Of a DNA stretch of 64,000 nt, positions 1 to 9,078 are shown one piece after another. The stretch comes from Euryarchaeota archaeon UBA463 (GTDB taxonomy: Archaea > Thermoplasmatota > Poseidoniia > Poseidoniales > Thalassarchaeaceae). A program made the position numbers and the translations under genes. Below the pieces are notes generated by a model, which saw only the letters and a program-made list of their open reading frames with translations, searched no databases and was not told where the DNA came from. The stretch spans positions 43,993-107,992 of the forward strand of contig DAOI01000024.1 in NCBI GenBank assembly GCA_002501805.1. The letters are read 5' to 3'. Every line of letters begins with the position of its first letter. Position 1 is the stretch's first letter.

Positions 1-494
1 CTAGTCAAGCTGAGGTTACGTCTAGGGGATCCATCTATCATCCGATGTAAGACATCCTCATGAAGGCCTCGATGCGGTTCAAGAAGGTGTAAATGCAAAG
101 AAATACCATCAGGAATGATTTCCAACATGGATAGGCTCCCATCACCACTGGTCAGGTGAATATATTCCAAATCGACAAAACTCTCAACTAGTCCTACGAC
201 TGATTTCCAACTCTGCAAAGAACTGGAGAATTCTTTATTCAATATCCTAGATACAGCCTCTCGGGGAGGCTTCCAATAAATATCCGGCTTCATTAGTTTA
301 ATATCATATTCTTCACAAATCGAGTCGAGCTGTAGAGCACTGTCAAGAGTGGCCACAGAAACCTCGAATTTCTTTGATAGAGCAGGAAGGTTTCTGATAA
401 TATCCCTTTCAGCCCCTCCCATTGCGGAGAAGCTACCCTTGGCAACGAGTAATCTGGCTCGGACCCTACCCGCTCCCTCGCCATTACGCGCCAT
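1..494 (-). CDS. Glycosyltransferase family 4, N-terminal part (cut by window edge)
   Basis: The minus-strand frame starting at the ATG at 494 stays open to the window edge, giving 164 residues with no stop. Residues about 14-50 look like the first Rossmann strand and glycine-rich acceptor loop of GT-B enzymes: a beta strand (RLLVAKG), then GGAERDI, then a helix ending at KKFEVSVATL. In the GT4 family this loop precedes transfer of a sugar from a nucleotide donor to a glycan or lipid at the cytoplasmic face. A GGAGG sequence lies 3 nt before the ATG. The gene is divergent from a second GT4 gene 50 nt away, so the two probably serve the same glycan pathway. The donor-binding C-terminal half is outside the window, so the substrate cannot be judged. 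Confidence 0.72.
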   Translation of the reverse strand, partial: MARNGEGAGRVRARLLVAKGSFSAMGGAERDIIRNLPALSKKFEVSVATLDSALQLDSICEEYDIKLMKPDIYWKPPREAVSRILNKEFSSSLQSWKSVVGLVESFVDLEYIHLTSGDGSLSMLEIIPDGISLHLHLLEPHRGLHEDVLHRMIDGSPRRNLSLT

Positions 495-516
495 GAACCT
501 CCATCCTCCGTCCTCG

Positions 517-522
517 TTTAAG
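517..522 (+). promoter_or_regulatory. TATA-like box for the GT4 gene
   Basis: TTTAAG is centred about 25 nt upstream of the ATG at 545. That spacing would place transcription initiation at or next to the start codon, as in leaderless archaeal transcripts. It favours the ATG at 545 over the GTG at 539. Confidence 0.5.
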
Positions 523-544
523 TCCGATACGCCTTGGTGTGGCC

Positions 545-1627
545 ATGGTGAGCAGAGTTCTGCTAGTCAGAGGGGGGCGCCTCGCTGAGAACTCGGGCTT
601 AGGTAGAGCTCATCAGGCGATCGAGTCATTATTGGAAAAGGCGCTTGTACCGCAGTGGACTAAAGTCGGAACTATCGAGCACGAACAAGTAACCGGACTT
701 GTTCAAAGAGCAGTAAAGAGATGGTATACTCATCCTAGGTCAGTGACAAAATTATCAGAATCCACGCCTGCAGATATTATTCACATTACTGACCAGGAAC
801 AGGCCCATCTGGTTCCCAAGAACTGTCCAGTACCGGTAATAGTCACAGTTCACGACCTCTTCCATATTAGCCCCAGAAAGATAATCGGGGGAGATGTTAC
901 TGTATCAGTCGGAGAACAAAATCCAGGCCTTTTCAGAAGAAGAGACTTGAAGATGCTGAAGAAGGGCCTAGAGAGGGCGGATATGATAATTTGCATCTCT
1001 GAAAGTACTCTAATGGATGTCAGGAGGATGTTTCCTGGAAAGAAAACGGCTCTTGTAAGACACCAGATAGACACAGAATATTGGAGCCCGTTCTCAAATC
1101 CCAAACCACGGGAGCTTCTAGGGGAATTCGATAGTGAATCCAAGATGTTGGTAGTAACCTTGGGAAGTAATGAAGAGAGGAAAAGGCTAAATTTCGCTAA
1201 AAAGGTGATTTCTTCATTACCCGATGAGGTTTCAAAAGATATCAATACGATTCACATCGGAAGCGAGGTCAAGCTTACCGATGAACAATTACTGGCCGCC
1301 TTACAGAGCGCGGAGGTCCTACTCTTCCCCAGTGCTAGTGAAGGATTCGGATACCCCCCGGCTGAGGCAATGGCCGCCGGTTGTCCTGTCATAGCATCAG
1401 ATCTTCCGGCTCATAATGAGATAATTCCCAGCAGGTGCCTTCTTCCCGCTACCTCTACTCAGGATTGGGTGGATGAGATAGTACGAATCCACTCTGAGTG
1501 GAGAGCCGCGGGACAGGTTCCCAGACATCCCTCAGAGGAATTGATGAATCACATAGAGGACCTCCTAAGTCCAAAATCTCAAGGCGCCTCACTCGCTGAA
1601 GCATACAGCGATGCACTAAATAAATGA
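545..1627 (+). CDS. Glycosyltransferase family 4
   Basis: A predicted GT-B fold glycosyltransferase of about 360 residues that would transfer a sugar from a nucleotide-activated donor. The C-terminal donor site shows the GT4 signature: SEGFGYPPAEAMAAG with the E-x7-E arrangement near residues 265-280, followed by CPVIASD. A middle strand (MLVVTLGS) with a following basic stretch is typical of the interdomain donor pocket. The N-terminal half contains the usual linker motif HDLFH. Start options are GTG 539 and ATG 545; the TATA spacing favours 545. It has no signal peptide or membrane segment, so it probably acts in the cytoplasm on a surface-glycan intermediate. The acceptor is unknown. Confidence 0.85.
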   Translation: MVSRVLLVRGGRLAENSGLGRAHQAIESLLEKALVPQWTKVGTIEHEQVTGLVQRAVKRWYTHPRSVTKLSESTPADIIHITDQEQAHLVPKNCPVPVIVTVHDLFHISPRKIIGGDVTVSVGEQNPGLFRRRDLKMLKKGLERADMIICISESTLMDVRRMFPGKKTALVRHQIDTEYWSPFSNPKPRELLGEFDSESKMLVVTLGSNEERKRLNFAKKVISSLPDEVSKDINTIHIGSEVKLTDEQLLAALQSAEVLLFPSASEGFGYPPAEAMAAGCPVIASDLPAHNEIIPSRCLLPATSTQDWVDEIVRIHSEWRAAGQVPRHPSEELMNHIEDLLSPKSQGASLAEAYSDALNK

Positions 1628-1663
1628 CTAACTGGAATAGCTTGGTGCACGGACAACCACTGA

Positions 1664-1670
1664 TTATAAA
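1664..1670 (+). promoter_or_regulatory. TATA box of the ABC transporter operon
   Basis: TTATAAA is centred 25 nt before the ATG at 1692. This is a strong archaeal box A placed for a leaderless transcript that would carry the whole ABC module (1692-6965). Confidence 0.6.
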
Positions 1671-1691
1671 CTCGCCAATTCTCGATAGTAC

Positions 1692-2396
1692 ATGCTGGAG
1701 GTCAATGGGCTAAAGAAGGGCTTCGGCTCTGGCAGGAGGAGACTTGAGGTCCTGAAGGGGATAGACCTCAAAATAGAATCCGGAGAGCTCGTAGCTCTTA
1801 TGGGACCTTCCGGATGTGGAAAGTCCACTCTGTTGAATATCATAGGTGGCCTTTTGGAGGCCGATTCAGGTTCCATTTCCCTTACTGAGTTCGAGTATGG
1901 TACTTATCCTCCGAGCAGAGTCGTGGATGTTAGGAGGAAAGGAGTGGGATGGATTTTCCAGGACTTCCATCTTGTGGATAGGCTATCTGCCTTGGACAAT
2001 GTCATTTTCGCACTCGAGCTCTCTGGCGTACCGTCCTCTCAAGCAGAGAGTCAGGCAATAGATGCCCTCAGGAAGGTGGGTCTGTCTGATAGGATGAACT
2101 TCATCCCCGACCAGCTTTCTGGTGGACAGAGGCAGAGAGTGGCCATAGCTAGGGCAATTTCTGGCTCCAGACCGCTTATTCTAGCCGACGAGCCAACTGG
2201 GAATCTTGATGTCAAGAGCGCTGAGGGGATACTCGATCTGTTCAAGGAACTCTGCCAGGACTACGGAATTTCCGTACTAATGGTCACTCACGATCCCAAT
2301 CTTGCGTCAAAGGCAGATAGGATGCTTCTCCTGAGGGATGGAGTAACCGCCGCTTCAGACATACGTTCTGCATGGGGAGTAGGGGGCAATCTCTGA
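1692..2396 (+). CDS. ABC transporter ATP-binding protein, MacB/LolD type (NBD 1)
   Basis: A 234-residue nucleotide-binding subunit of an ABC transporter. It has Walker A (GPSGCGKST, residues about 38-46), the ABC signature [14 protein letters not shown], Walker [13 protein letters not shown], and the switch His in VMVTHD. The DEPTGNLD and [10 protein letters not shown] forms are typical of the MacB/LolD/FtsE group, whose partner permeases are FtsX-like and do mechanical work across the membrane instead of moving solute through a central channel. It is the first gene of a three-gene operon; its TGA overlaps the permease ATG by one base (TGATG). A second, different ATPase lies downstream of the permease, so the working transporter may use a heterodimer of ATPases. 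Confidence 0.92.
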   Translation: MLEVNGLKKGFGSGRRRLEVLKGIDLKIESGELVALMGPSGCGKSTLLNIIGGLLEADSGSISLTEFEYGTYPPSRVVDVRRKGVGWIFQDFHLVDRLSALDNVIFALELSGVPSSQAESQAIDALRKVGLSDRMNFIPDQLSGGQRQRVAIARAISGSRPLILADEPTGNLDVKSAEGILDLFKELCQDYGISVLMVTHDPNLASKADRMLLLRDGVTAASDIRSAWGVGGNL

Positions 2397-5300
2397 TGGA
2401 TCTCTACTACCAAGAAAGTCACAGGCCCGCTAGGCCAATGACATTCGGAGAGGCGACAAAGACATGCCTAGTCAAGTCCGGAGACATGAATGGTAGGGCA
2501 TCAAGATCCGAATTTTGGAGCTTCTTTCTATTCTATGTGCCAATGATGCCAGGTCTTTGGGTCATCGACCTTTTCTTTACTATGGGAATTTATAGCCTAT
2601 CATCTGAGATAGGAATTGGATTATTAGATACACTATTATTTGTCCCAGCGTCATATCTAGTGGTCTTAATGCAACTTGTCTTCCTCTACAGTTTCACAAG
2701 TGCTACTGTACGTCGATTACATGATGTTGGAAGAACGGGGTGGTGGCTACTTCTAACTCCTACACTTATAGGTCTTCTAGTGATTGGATTTTTCCTGTTC
2801 TTGGAGGGCGAGTCCAATAAGAACAAGTATGGCGCTGTACCTACAAATGACCCCATAGAAGCCTCTATGGCCGAGATTGTATCTGCGATTCCGGATAATT
2901 TGCTAATGTCCGCGAGAAGCGCTTGGATTGGCAGAGAAAGGGTTCTGGCAGTTTTCGCAGGAGTATTCCTAGCTTCACTCGTCATCACAACGGTCCTAGC
3001 CTACTCGGCAGGCCTCAGCGGCGCATTCCTGCAGTTTTCTCTCCAAGAGGAGATATTCGATGGTAAGGTGGACTTCGCAGAAGACCCGGGCTCTGATTCA
3101 GAGGGCAGAACGAACGACTCAACATTGTGGGAGTCAGCTTGCTCTGAGTTGATAGAGATGGAAGAGATTTCCGATTGTGGACTCGTGTTTGGCAGACAGG
3201 GAGTCAGGGTCAACGGGTTCTTTGATGAGGGAGGTATCATTCCACAACCGCTCAATGCTGTGGGTGCAACAGGAACCATTGGGGACTGGACTAATGTCAG
3301 TTGGGACTACCCAGAGGCATACGACTCAGGACCGCCAATCAATGACAAGAGGACGATCAGATTCTACGGGGATGGGATATGGGACGGAGATTTGGGCGAA
3401 CGACATGCCAATCGAGTGATATACGGTTCTTGGCCGGGCTCCGGCGAGGAAGCATCTGCAAATCGCTCGATTATCCTCCCTTCAGAGATCGCCAGTAAGG
3501 CAGGGGTAGGTGTCAACGATACCATAGACACACTGACTTTCTCCTACACCTACGATTATCTTGGATTCGCATCCATAGCCACAGGTTTCGATGACTGTCC
3601 CGGTGAGGAGTACTTCAACCAAGAATCAGGATACCTTTACTGTCAGGTGAACATGACGGTATACGACCTGAAGGTTGTCGCGGTTTACCAAGAAGGAGGA
3701 GCGGGAAACCCCACTTTGCTTTTCAACCCAATAATGGTATCAGATTCGGTACTTACTGAGAATCAGAAGCTCACTCTGATGAACAATGACCACGGTTATC
3801 TCGGTATCGCCATAGATAGAAACGAGCTCCCAGCGTCTTCCACCAGGGCGGCCACAGATTGGTTGGACGGTCTGAAAGGGGATATCGAAGGAGTAAACTA
3901 TACATCAGGTAATGACATAATGATTGAGTACAATGATTTGATTTCGGGAACGATAGGCTTCCTGAATATTTTCCTCGGGATAATCAGCGTGTTCGATTAC
4001 ATATTGATGATACCGATAGTCGTTCTTTCGTTCTCGGTCCTAATTTATGGCCTAGTACTATCACTGGAACAGAGGAGACGGGAGATTTCGATTCATAGGG
4101 TAATTGGAGGCACGGAGGCTGGTCTGACCTCAATGATACTCAGGGAACTGGCAGTGGTGGGCGTCATTGGTTGGTTTACAGGCTACCTCTTAGCGATGGC
4201 CTCCGTTCCAGTTGTTCTGGATGCTGTCGGATTCATGGCATTCGAGAGAAGCGACTTCAGAGTCGTTCCAACTCTGAGCGGCCTCGTTACTCTACTGATA
4301 TTCTTGGTAACCGTGGGGCTTACCTTACTGTTCGGAAACTCCCGGACCAAGGACTTCCTCAGCATTGAAATTGATGAGGGAGTCAGGAGAGTCGCTACAA
4401 GAAAGAAGTCAAGGCTATGGCTACACCTGATAGTATTCTTCGTTGGAATCCTCTCATTCCTCGAGAGTTGGATAGAAAGCAATGGGGGCTTCGGACCAAT
4501 TGCCTCGAGTGGGATAAGCTCAAACTTCGTCGTAGACGGACTTTTATTCATCTTTGGTCCATTCTTCCTTTGGATAGGGGGAGCACTAGTACTGGGAAGG
4601 ATAGGCGCTTCCGGACCAAGGATTTTCACCACTCTGTTCGGCTGGAGCCCGGTTCTAACTGACATTAAGAGAGGACTGAAGGGATCTGGATCAAGCGAGT
4701 CAGTGAATAGGCTAGCAATAATACTTCTACTAACACTGTCAATAGTAACAGTGGCCGCTGTACAGGGCTACACTGGGACATTAGTAGATGAGAGGACAAC
4801 CTCGGCTCAGACAGGTGCAGACCTACAGGTTCAGTTTGAAGAGCCGGTTTCCCAACAACGTGCAATGGAAGAAGTGACCCTGGCGATCCAGAGGGCTGGA
4901 GAGTCCGAGATCGACTCAATAGACTATGTGACCTCAGTGGGGGACATATTCACCAATCAGAAAGGGGAAGGCTCTCTACTCAGGACATGGATTCTATTCG
5001 ACGGGCATGAGAATACTCTCCAATGGGATGAGCAGACCATCCCAGATGATGATATTGATATTGTATCGGCTCAGTGGTCATCCTTCGGATTTACCGCTGG
5101 CTCTTCTGCCAGAAGTCAACTTGATATCTCTAGAAATGACATAGGCTCCAACACAACCATAGAGTACACATCATACAGTTTCGGCGGTTTAGACAGCGAC
5201 ATGAACCCAATCATCACTACTACTGTTACTGTGGCAGAAATTACCTACATGGGTGGGCACAGGTGGGTCCCAGGACTACAATCCTCTGAAGCAAATCAGG

Positions 5301-5965
5301 CAATAGTCATTGGAGAGGCTACCTACAAAGAACTTCTAGGTCAAAACGCAGTAGATTCTTACACGTCCAATCGATGGTTCTTCGAACTTTGTGATGAGAC
5401 CCAGAAAGACTGTAAGGATGCTTTGAAGACACTAGGAGTCGAGGTATCCAATGGTGTTGGAGTGGCATCATCCAGTAACTGGGGAACGAATCATGAGGCC
5501 AACGAGAGGACAGGAGGACTAATCTTCGGGACCCCAGGTCTTCTGAGTCTACAATTCGTGGTAGCTTCGCTAGCATCAATCGCTTCAGCCTTCGTATTCC
5601 TCTCCCTGGTCCTATCGCAAAGGAAGAAAGAACTAGCCATCCTTCAGGCAATAGGAGCTAGTCCACAACAGGTAATGAGACTGGTTTTGTTTGAAATCAT
5701 GTCTATCTTGCTAGTTAGTATGGGACTAGGAGTAATACTTGGCCTTGCAATATCCGAAGCTTTCAATGGGTTCTTCGGAGTCTTTGGATTCATCTTCCAG
5801 ATTTTCCTAGGTCAAAGCGCTCCGATAGACAGAGATTTGGTCTGGCCGTGGACTGAGCTGATACTCGTCAACGCTTCCGTCCTAGTCGCTGTTGTGATAG
5901 CATTGCTTTTCACCACAAGGAGGGCGTTGAAGTCCGATCTTGCCATAGTTCTGAAGGGGGAGTGA
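2396..5965 (+). CDS. Giant FtsX/MacB-type permease with N-terminal DUF805 domain
   Basis: About 1189 residues from the ATG overlapping the upstream stop; an in-frame ATG at 2372 would add 8 residues. Residues about 15-150 are a DUF805-like membrane domain, with SRSEFW, the RRLHDVGRTGWW loop, and a closing G-E-S-N-K-N-K-Y-G. The rest is two FtsX permease halves fused in one chain. The first half has a TM near 185, a long extracytoplasmic domain to about 525, and a TM followed by the cytoplasmic coupling element RRREISIHRVIGG. The second half has a TM near 775, another extracytoplasmic domain, then TM-RKKELAILQAIGAS and two final TMs. The second motif copy confirms an internal duplication. The flanking ATPases would drive it. 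Substrate unknown; lipoprotein or peptide handling is typical of relatives. Confidence 0.85.
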   Translation: MDLYYQESHRPARPMTFGEATKTCLVKSGDMNGRASRSEFWSFFLFYVPMMPGLWVIDLFFTMGIYSLSSEIGIGLLDTLLFVPASYLVVLMQLVFLYSFTSATVRRLHDVGRTGWWLLLTPTLIGLLVIGFFLFLEGESNKNKYGAVPTNDPIEASMAEIVSAIPDNLLMSARSAWIGRERVLAVFAGVFLASLVITTVLAYSAGLSGAFLQFSLQEEIFDGKVDFAEDPGSDSEGRTNDSTLWESACSELIEMEEISDCGLVFGRQGVRVNGFFDEGGIIPQPLNAVGATGTIGDWTNVSWDYPEAYDSGPPINDKRTIRFYGDGIWDGDLGERHANRVIYGSWPGSGEEASANRSIILPSEIASKAGVGVNDTIDTLTFSYTYDYLGFASIATGFDDCPGEEYFNQESGYLYCQVNMTVYDLKVVAVYQEGGAGNPTLLFNPIMVSDSVLTENQKLTLMNNDHGYLGIAIDRNELPASSTRAATDWLDGLKGDIEGVNYTSGNDIMIEYNDLISGTIGFLNIFLGIISVFDYILMIPIVVLSFSVLIYGLVLSLEQRRREISIHRVIGGTEAGLTSMILRELAVVGVIGWFTGYLLAMASVPVVLDAVGFMAFERSDFRVVPTLSGLVTLLIFLVTVGLTLLFGNSRTKDFLSIEIDEGVRRVATRKKSRLWLHLIVFFVGILSFLESWIESNGGFGPIASSGISSNFVVDGLLFIFGPFFLWIGGALVLGRIGASGPRIFTTLFGWSPVLTDIKRGLKGSGSSESVNRLAIILLLTLSIVTVAAVQGYTGTLVDERTTSAQTGADLQVQFEEPVSQQRAMEEVTLAIQRAGESEIDSIDYVTSVGDIFTNQKGEGSLLRTWILFDGHENTLQWDEQTIPDDDIDIVSAQWSSFGFTAGSSARSQLDISRNDIGSNTTIEYTSYSFGGLDSDMNPIITTTVTVAEITYMGGHRWVPGLQSSEANQAIVIGEATYKELLGQNAVDSYTSNRWFFELCDETQKDCKDALKTLGVEVSNGVGVASSSNWGTNHEANERTGGLIFGTPGLLSLQFVVASLASIASAFVFLSLVLSQRKKELAILQAIGASPQQVMRLVLFEIMSILLVSMGLGVILGLAISEAFNGFFGVFGFIFQIFLGQSAPIDRDLVWPWTELILVNASVLVAVVIALLFTTRRALKSDLAIVLKGE

Positions 5966-5969
5966 TAGA

Positions 5970-6965
5970 ATGGACGAAAGCTTGGTAATTCTGGAAGCCA
6001 AAAATATGTACCATATCTACGAGAGCCTGAGTCTCGAGGGGAACGTTGTCGCCTTGAGAGGCCTCAATGTCATAATCAAGGAGGGTGAGGCCGTAGCTGT
6101 AATCGGGCCCTCGGGATCAGGTAAGTCCACTCTTCTGAAGTGCCTAGGTGGGCTAATGAAACCATCATCCGGTTCGGTTTCCTTAGGGGGCAGAGAGATG
6201 ATCAGGATGACTGGTAATGAACTCGTAAAACTTCGGCAGGAAACAGTCTCTTTCATCTTCCAAGACTCAAATTTACTTCCTGATCTAAATGCGTTAGATA
6301 ATGTTGCACAACCACTCAGGCACCAGGGAGTGATGCCAGGTCCAGCTAGGGCCAAGGCAATGGAGCTACTTGAGAAACTAGCGATGGGAGACAGATGGAT
6401 GGGAATGCCAGAGCAACTTTCTGGAGGGGAGCAACAACGAGTAGCTATAGCCAGGGCACTAATAACCAACCCAAAGCTAATTCTGGCGGATGAGCCAACC
6501 GGTGCATTGGACCCTATAACTAGCAGAGAGGTTCTAGAGCTGTTCGAGAGGCTGCATAAGGAAGAGAATGTGGCATTCTTGCTTGTGACTCACAACAGGG
6601 ACGTAGCATACTTCTGTGAGAGGTCCTTAGAGCTTAGAGACGGAAGGTTCGTCGCGCAACATGGAACCGATTTCGATATGGCAGATCTCTCAGATACTAG
6701 AGAACTGATTATAGATGAAACCGGGACAATAACACTACCTCCAGACCTCCTTCTAAAGCTAGGTGGGCCGGGTAGATTCGATGTCCCTGATGCGGACAGA
6801 GATTCCCTGAAGCTGGAGAGGGTTGAGGACGAGAAAATCAAGGTATCATCCAAGACTAAGAGAGTACTAGCACCAACCTGTCCTGCTTGTAATCATGACT
6901 ACTCAGACTCAACAGATCAACTGTGTCCCGAATGTGGTTCCAGTAGGCCCATGATTCAAGCCTGA
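5970..6965 (+). CDS. ABC transporter ATP-binding protein with C-terminal zinc ribbon (NBD 2)
   Basis: A 331-residue ABC ATPase of the MacB/LolD group starting 4 nt after the permease stop. It has Walker A GPSGSGKST, signature [14 protein letters not shown], Walker [13 protein letters not shown] and switch LVTHN. After the ATPase core (about residue 235) comes an extension of roughly 95 residues ending in a four-cysteine zinc-ribbon pattern: CPAC at 304-307 and CPEC at 319-322. Such an extension is not part of the usual family length of about 225-240 residues and is absent from the sister ATPase at 1692-2396. It may bind a partner or sense metal or redox state; that is inference. The last 10 nt overlap the convergent taw1 gene. 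Confidence 0.9.
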   Translation: MDESLVILEAKNMYHIYESLSLEGNVVALRGLNVIIKEGEAVAVIGPSGSGKSTLLKCLGGLMKPSSGSVSLGGREMIRMTGNELVKLRQETVSFIFQDSNLLPDLNALDNVAQPLRHQGVMPGPARAKAMELLEKLAMGDRWMGMPEQLSGGEQQRVAIARALITNPKLILADEPTGALDPITSREVLELFERLHKEENVAFLLVTHNRDVAYFCERSLELRDGRFVAQHGTDFDMADLSDTRELIIDETGTITLPPDLLLKLGGPGRFDVPDADRDSLKLERVEDEKIKVSSKTKRVLAPTCPACNHDYSDSTDQLCPECGSSRPMIQA

Positions 6966-7972
6966 GGAAGAAGGAACCTCTGTGGCTTGGCTATCCCGAG
7001 GTCCTTTGGTAGCTCCTTTTTGGCAATGGGCAGCTTGACTGGAATCATCTCCTTTCCTATGAGGGCGACCCTGCTCTCCCTCCTGTCTGAAAGAACCTCC
7101 CGTCCAACCATTGGTGCCAACTTTTCAGAGAAATCTAGAATCTCCTGATGTGTCGGCATATTCTCAATTGAAAGATTGTTTCTACTATTTCCCACATTGA
7201 CATAACCCTTCGCCTCGATGAAATTAGGATCAGCAATATTATCCAGTCTGGCGTAGTCTTCGTGGAATCCCATGGACTCGTGTTTGATCAGCGTGTGCCT
7301 ACAAACCGTTCTCGTATCTAGACTAGGCAATAATTCCAGAGTCTCTTCAAGCTTGTGAAAGGCCCCTTGGTCAAATTTAGGTTTGCATAGCCTGTCGAAA
7401 ATCTCCTTGTTAGGGGCATCTACTGAAACATAGAGCTGAGTGGGCAGTGGGTCCAGATTCTCAATTACCTTCGGGAGGCTTCCATTGGTCACTAGGAAAG
7501 TGGAAGTCCCATGATTGTGACAAACCTCCAAGAATTCACCCAATCTTGAATATAGCGTAGGCTCACCGTTCAAAGAGATAGCAACATGCTTGGGATTCTG
7601 AGCTTCAAGAAACTTCTTCTTGTCGGCCTTCGGATTTCCGCCAAAGCCCGTCAGAAGTCTTCTGTGAGCTTTCACAGACTCTAGATACAACTCATATGGA
7701 TCATCGTCAATCTTGTTTAGCGAGTCGGAGTGAGGCTCTCTCCAGCAGTAGGTGCATCCAAGATTGCATGTATCCACATTTGGAGCCATCTGCATACATC
7801 CGTGACTTTCTATCCCGTAGAATGTGCCCTTGTAGCAAGAACGATCGGCAATCAGACTCTGTTTGGTCCAATGGCATACTTTCACGCCACCATGCTCGCC
7901 TACCAGCTGGTATTTCTGCTTGGAGAGCTTTGCCGCGATTTTAGGCTCTATCTTGGTCACGTGTCCTTGCAT
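6956..7972 (-). CDS. taw1: 4-demethylwyosine synthase Taw1 (TYW1), radical SAM
   Basis: A radical SAM enzyme that condenses pyruvate with N1-methylguanosine at position 37 of tRNA-Phe to form the tricyclic 4-demethylwyosine. Counting from the GTG at 7984, the SAM cluster is C73-x3-C77-x2-C80, and three further cysteines at 37, 50 and 63 keep the 13-residue spacing of the second 4Fe-4S cluster known in archaeal TYW1. The following WREPHSD and SLNGEPTLY motifs match the family. The ATG at 7972 is preferred to the GTG four codons upstream. The protein lacks the flavodoxin domain of eukaryotic TYW1, as expected for archaea. A Taw2-like gene at 16775-17635 supports a working wyosine pathway. Confidence 0.93.
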   Translation of the reverse strand: MQGHVTKIEPKIAAKLSKQKYQLVGEHGGVKVCHWTKQSLIADRSCYKGTFYGIESHGCMQMAPNVDTCNLGCTYCWREPHSDSLNKIDDDPYELYLESVKAHRRLLTGFGGNPKADKKKFLEAQNPKHVAISLNGEPTLYSRLGEFLEVCHNHGTSTFLVTNGSLPKVIENLDPLPTQLYVSVDAPNKEIFDRLCKPKFDQGAFHKLEETLELLPSLDTRTVCRHTLIKHESMGFHEDYARLDNIADPNFIEAKGYVNVGNSRNNLSIENMPTHQEILDFSEKLAPMVGREVLSDRRESRVALIGKEMIPVKLPIAKKELPKDLGIAKPQRFLLPQA

Positions 7973-8045
7973 GATGATCCCCACTCCGTATCCCGCAGAG
8001 GGGACGTGTCGAGGAGCTTGCGTATGAGTAAGTAGATATCAACCC

Positions 8046-8675
8046 TCACTCGTACTTAATTCCGGTCCCATATGCAAAAATCTCTACTCCTCTGACAGTA
8101 TTCTTACTGTTCGATGATTGAGGAGTCATGTTTGCAGTATCTATTCTGACGTTAATGACCTCATCCCATCCTTCAGCTTCAGCTTGATCACGCAATCTCT
8201 GCATAACTTCGGCTCTACCAGCAGATATTACCTGCTGGAAAACAGTCACGCTCCCTCCAATAAGATTGTTGAGGAATCCAATCATTAGATGCCAGTGACT
8301 GGGTCCGAACACACCGTTGGCGTGAACTAGTCCGACACTGGAGGCATTTCTCCTATATCCTCCATCGATGGTATTCAGAATCTCTCTTCCCCTTCTCTGT
8401 CTAAGTAACATTTTCCTTCGATTCGCATCTTCATGCATCCGTTCTACATTTCCACTGCTGGATATTGCCCCCCATAGGAACATTACCGGATAGACAATCG
8501 CCCAAATTATCCCAAATAAAGCTAGGACAATGAAGGGGAGTAGGAAAACGACAACTAACGGGAAACTCCTTCCATCCCCCGTATCACTCTGAGCAGCCAC
8601 ATTAATCGAAAATAGCACAAATGCCAATATGGAAAATATACAGAAGAATCTGAAATTGACAACGGTGGCCTTCAT
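8046..8675 (-). CDS. Membrane-anchored YbjQ/UPF0145-family protein
   Basis: A 209-residue protein from the ATG at 8675; longer readings would run into the upstream gene. It begins with a hydrophobic signal or anchor segment (residues about 8-25) and has a second membrane segment near residues 40-70. The C-terminal ~110 residues resemble the YbjQ (UPF0145) fold. The pattern NVRIDTA, then GVEIFAYGTGIKYE at the C terminus, matches the neighbouring stand-alone YbjQ protein (NVRFATS, then AELFAYGTAVKYE). It is therefore a membrane-tethered relative of its neighbour, 10 nt downstream of it on the same strand. YbjQ proteins form oligomers and have been suggested to bind metal, but no function is established. 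The predicted extracytoplasmic side cannot be fixed by eye. Confidence 0.75.
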   Translation of the reverse strand: MKATVVNFRFFCIFSILAFVLFSINVAAQSDTGDGRSFPLVVVFLLPFIVLALFGIIWAIVYPVMFLWGAISSSGNVERMHEDANRRKMLLRQRRGREILNTIDGGYRRNASSVGLVHANGVFGPSHWHLMIGFLNNLIGGSVTVFQQVISAGRAEVMQRLRDQAEAEGWDEVINVRIDTANMTPQSSNSKNTVRGVEIFAYGTGIKYE

Positions 8676-8685
8676 TGTTCCACAC

Positions 8686-9021
8686 CTATTCGTATTTGAC
8701 CGCAGTTCCGTAAGCGAATAGCTCGGCGGCTCCAGACGTGATAGCTGAGGTAGCGAATCTGACGTTGACAACTGCCGTGGCCCCAATTGATATCGCGTCT
8801 GCCACCATTCTTCCGACTGCCTCATTGCGAGACTCCTGAAGAAGCTCGGTGTATTGAGTCAACTCACCACCTACAATATTCTTCAATCCGGCAAAGATAT
8901 CCTTTCCAACGTTTTTTGCCCTCACTGTCGATCCACTAACTACTCCCATCGCTTCGGTAATCACCTTGCCTGGGATAGTCTCTGTATTGACCACTAGGAT
9001 GCCATTCACTACTTGTTCCAT
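8686..9021 (-). CDS. YbjQ/UPF0145 family protein
   Basis: A 111-residue soluble protein covering the complete YbjQ (UPF0145) domain. It starts with strand GILVVNTETIPGK, continues with GVVSGSTVRAKNVGKD, and ends with NVRFATS and the C-terminal FAYGTAVKYE. The family length is about 100-110 residues, so this is the minimal form. The family has no agreed biochemical role. It sits directly upstream of the membrane-anchored paralogue and probably shares a transcript with it and with the membrane protein at 9079-9699. Confidence 0.85.
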   Translation of the reverse strand: MEQVVNGILVVNTETIPGKVITEAMGVVSGSTVRAKNVGKDIFAGLKNIVGGELTQYTELLQESRNEAVGRMVADAISIGATAVVNVRFATSAITSGAAELFAYGTAVKYE

Positions 9022-9078
9022 GAGGACCAGTCTAGAGAGTAGGGCTCTTCAATGTAATGGCTTATCCATTCGAGAAGA

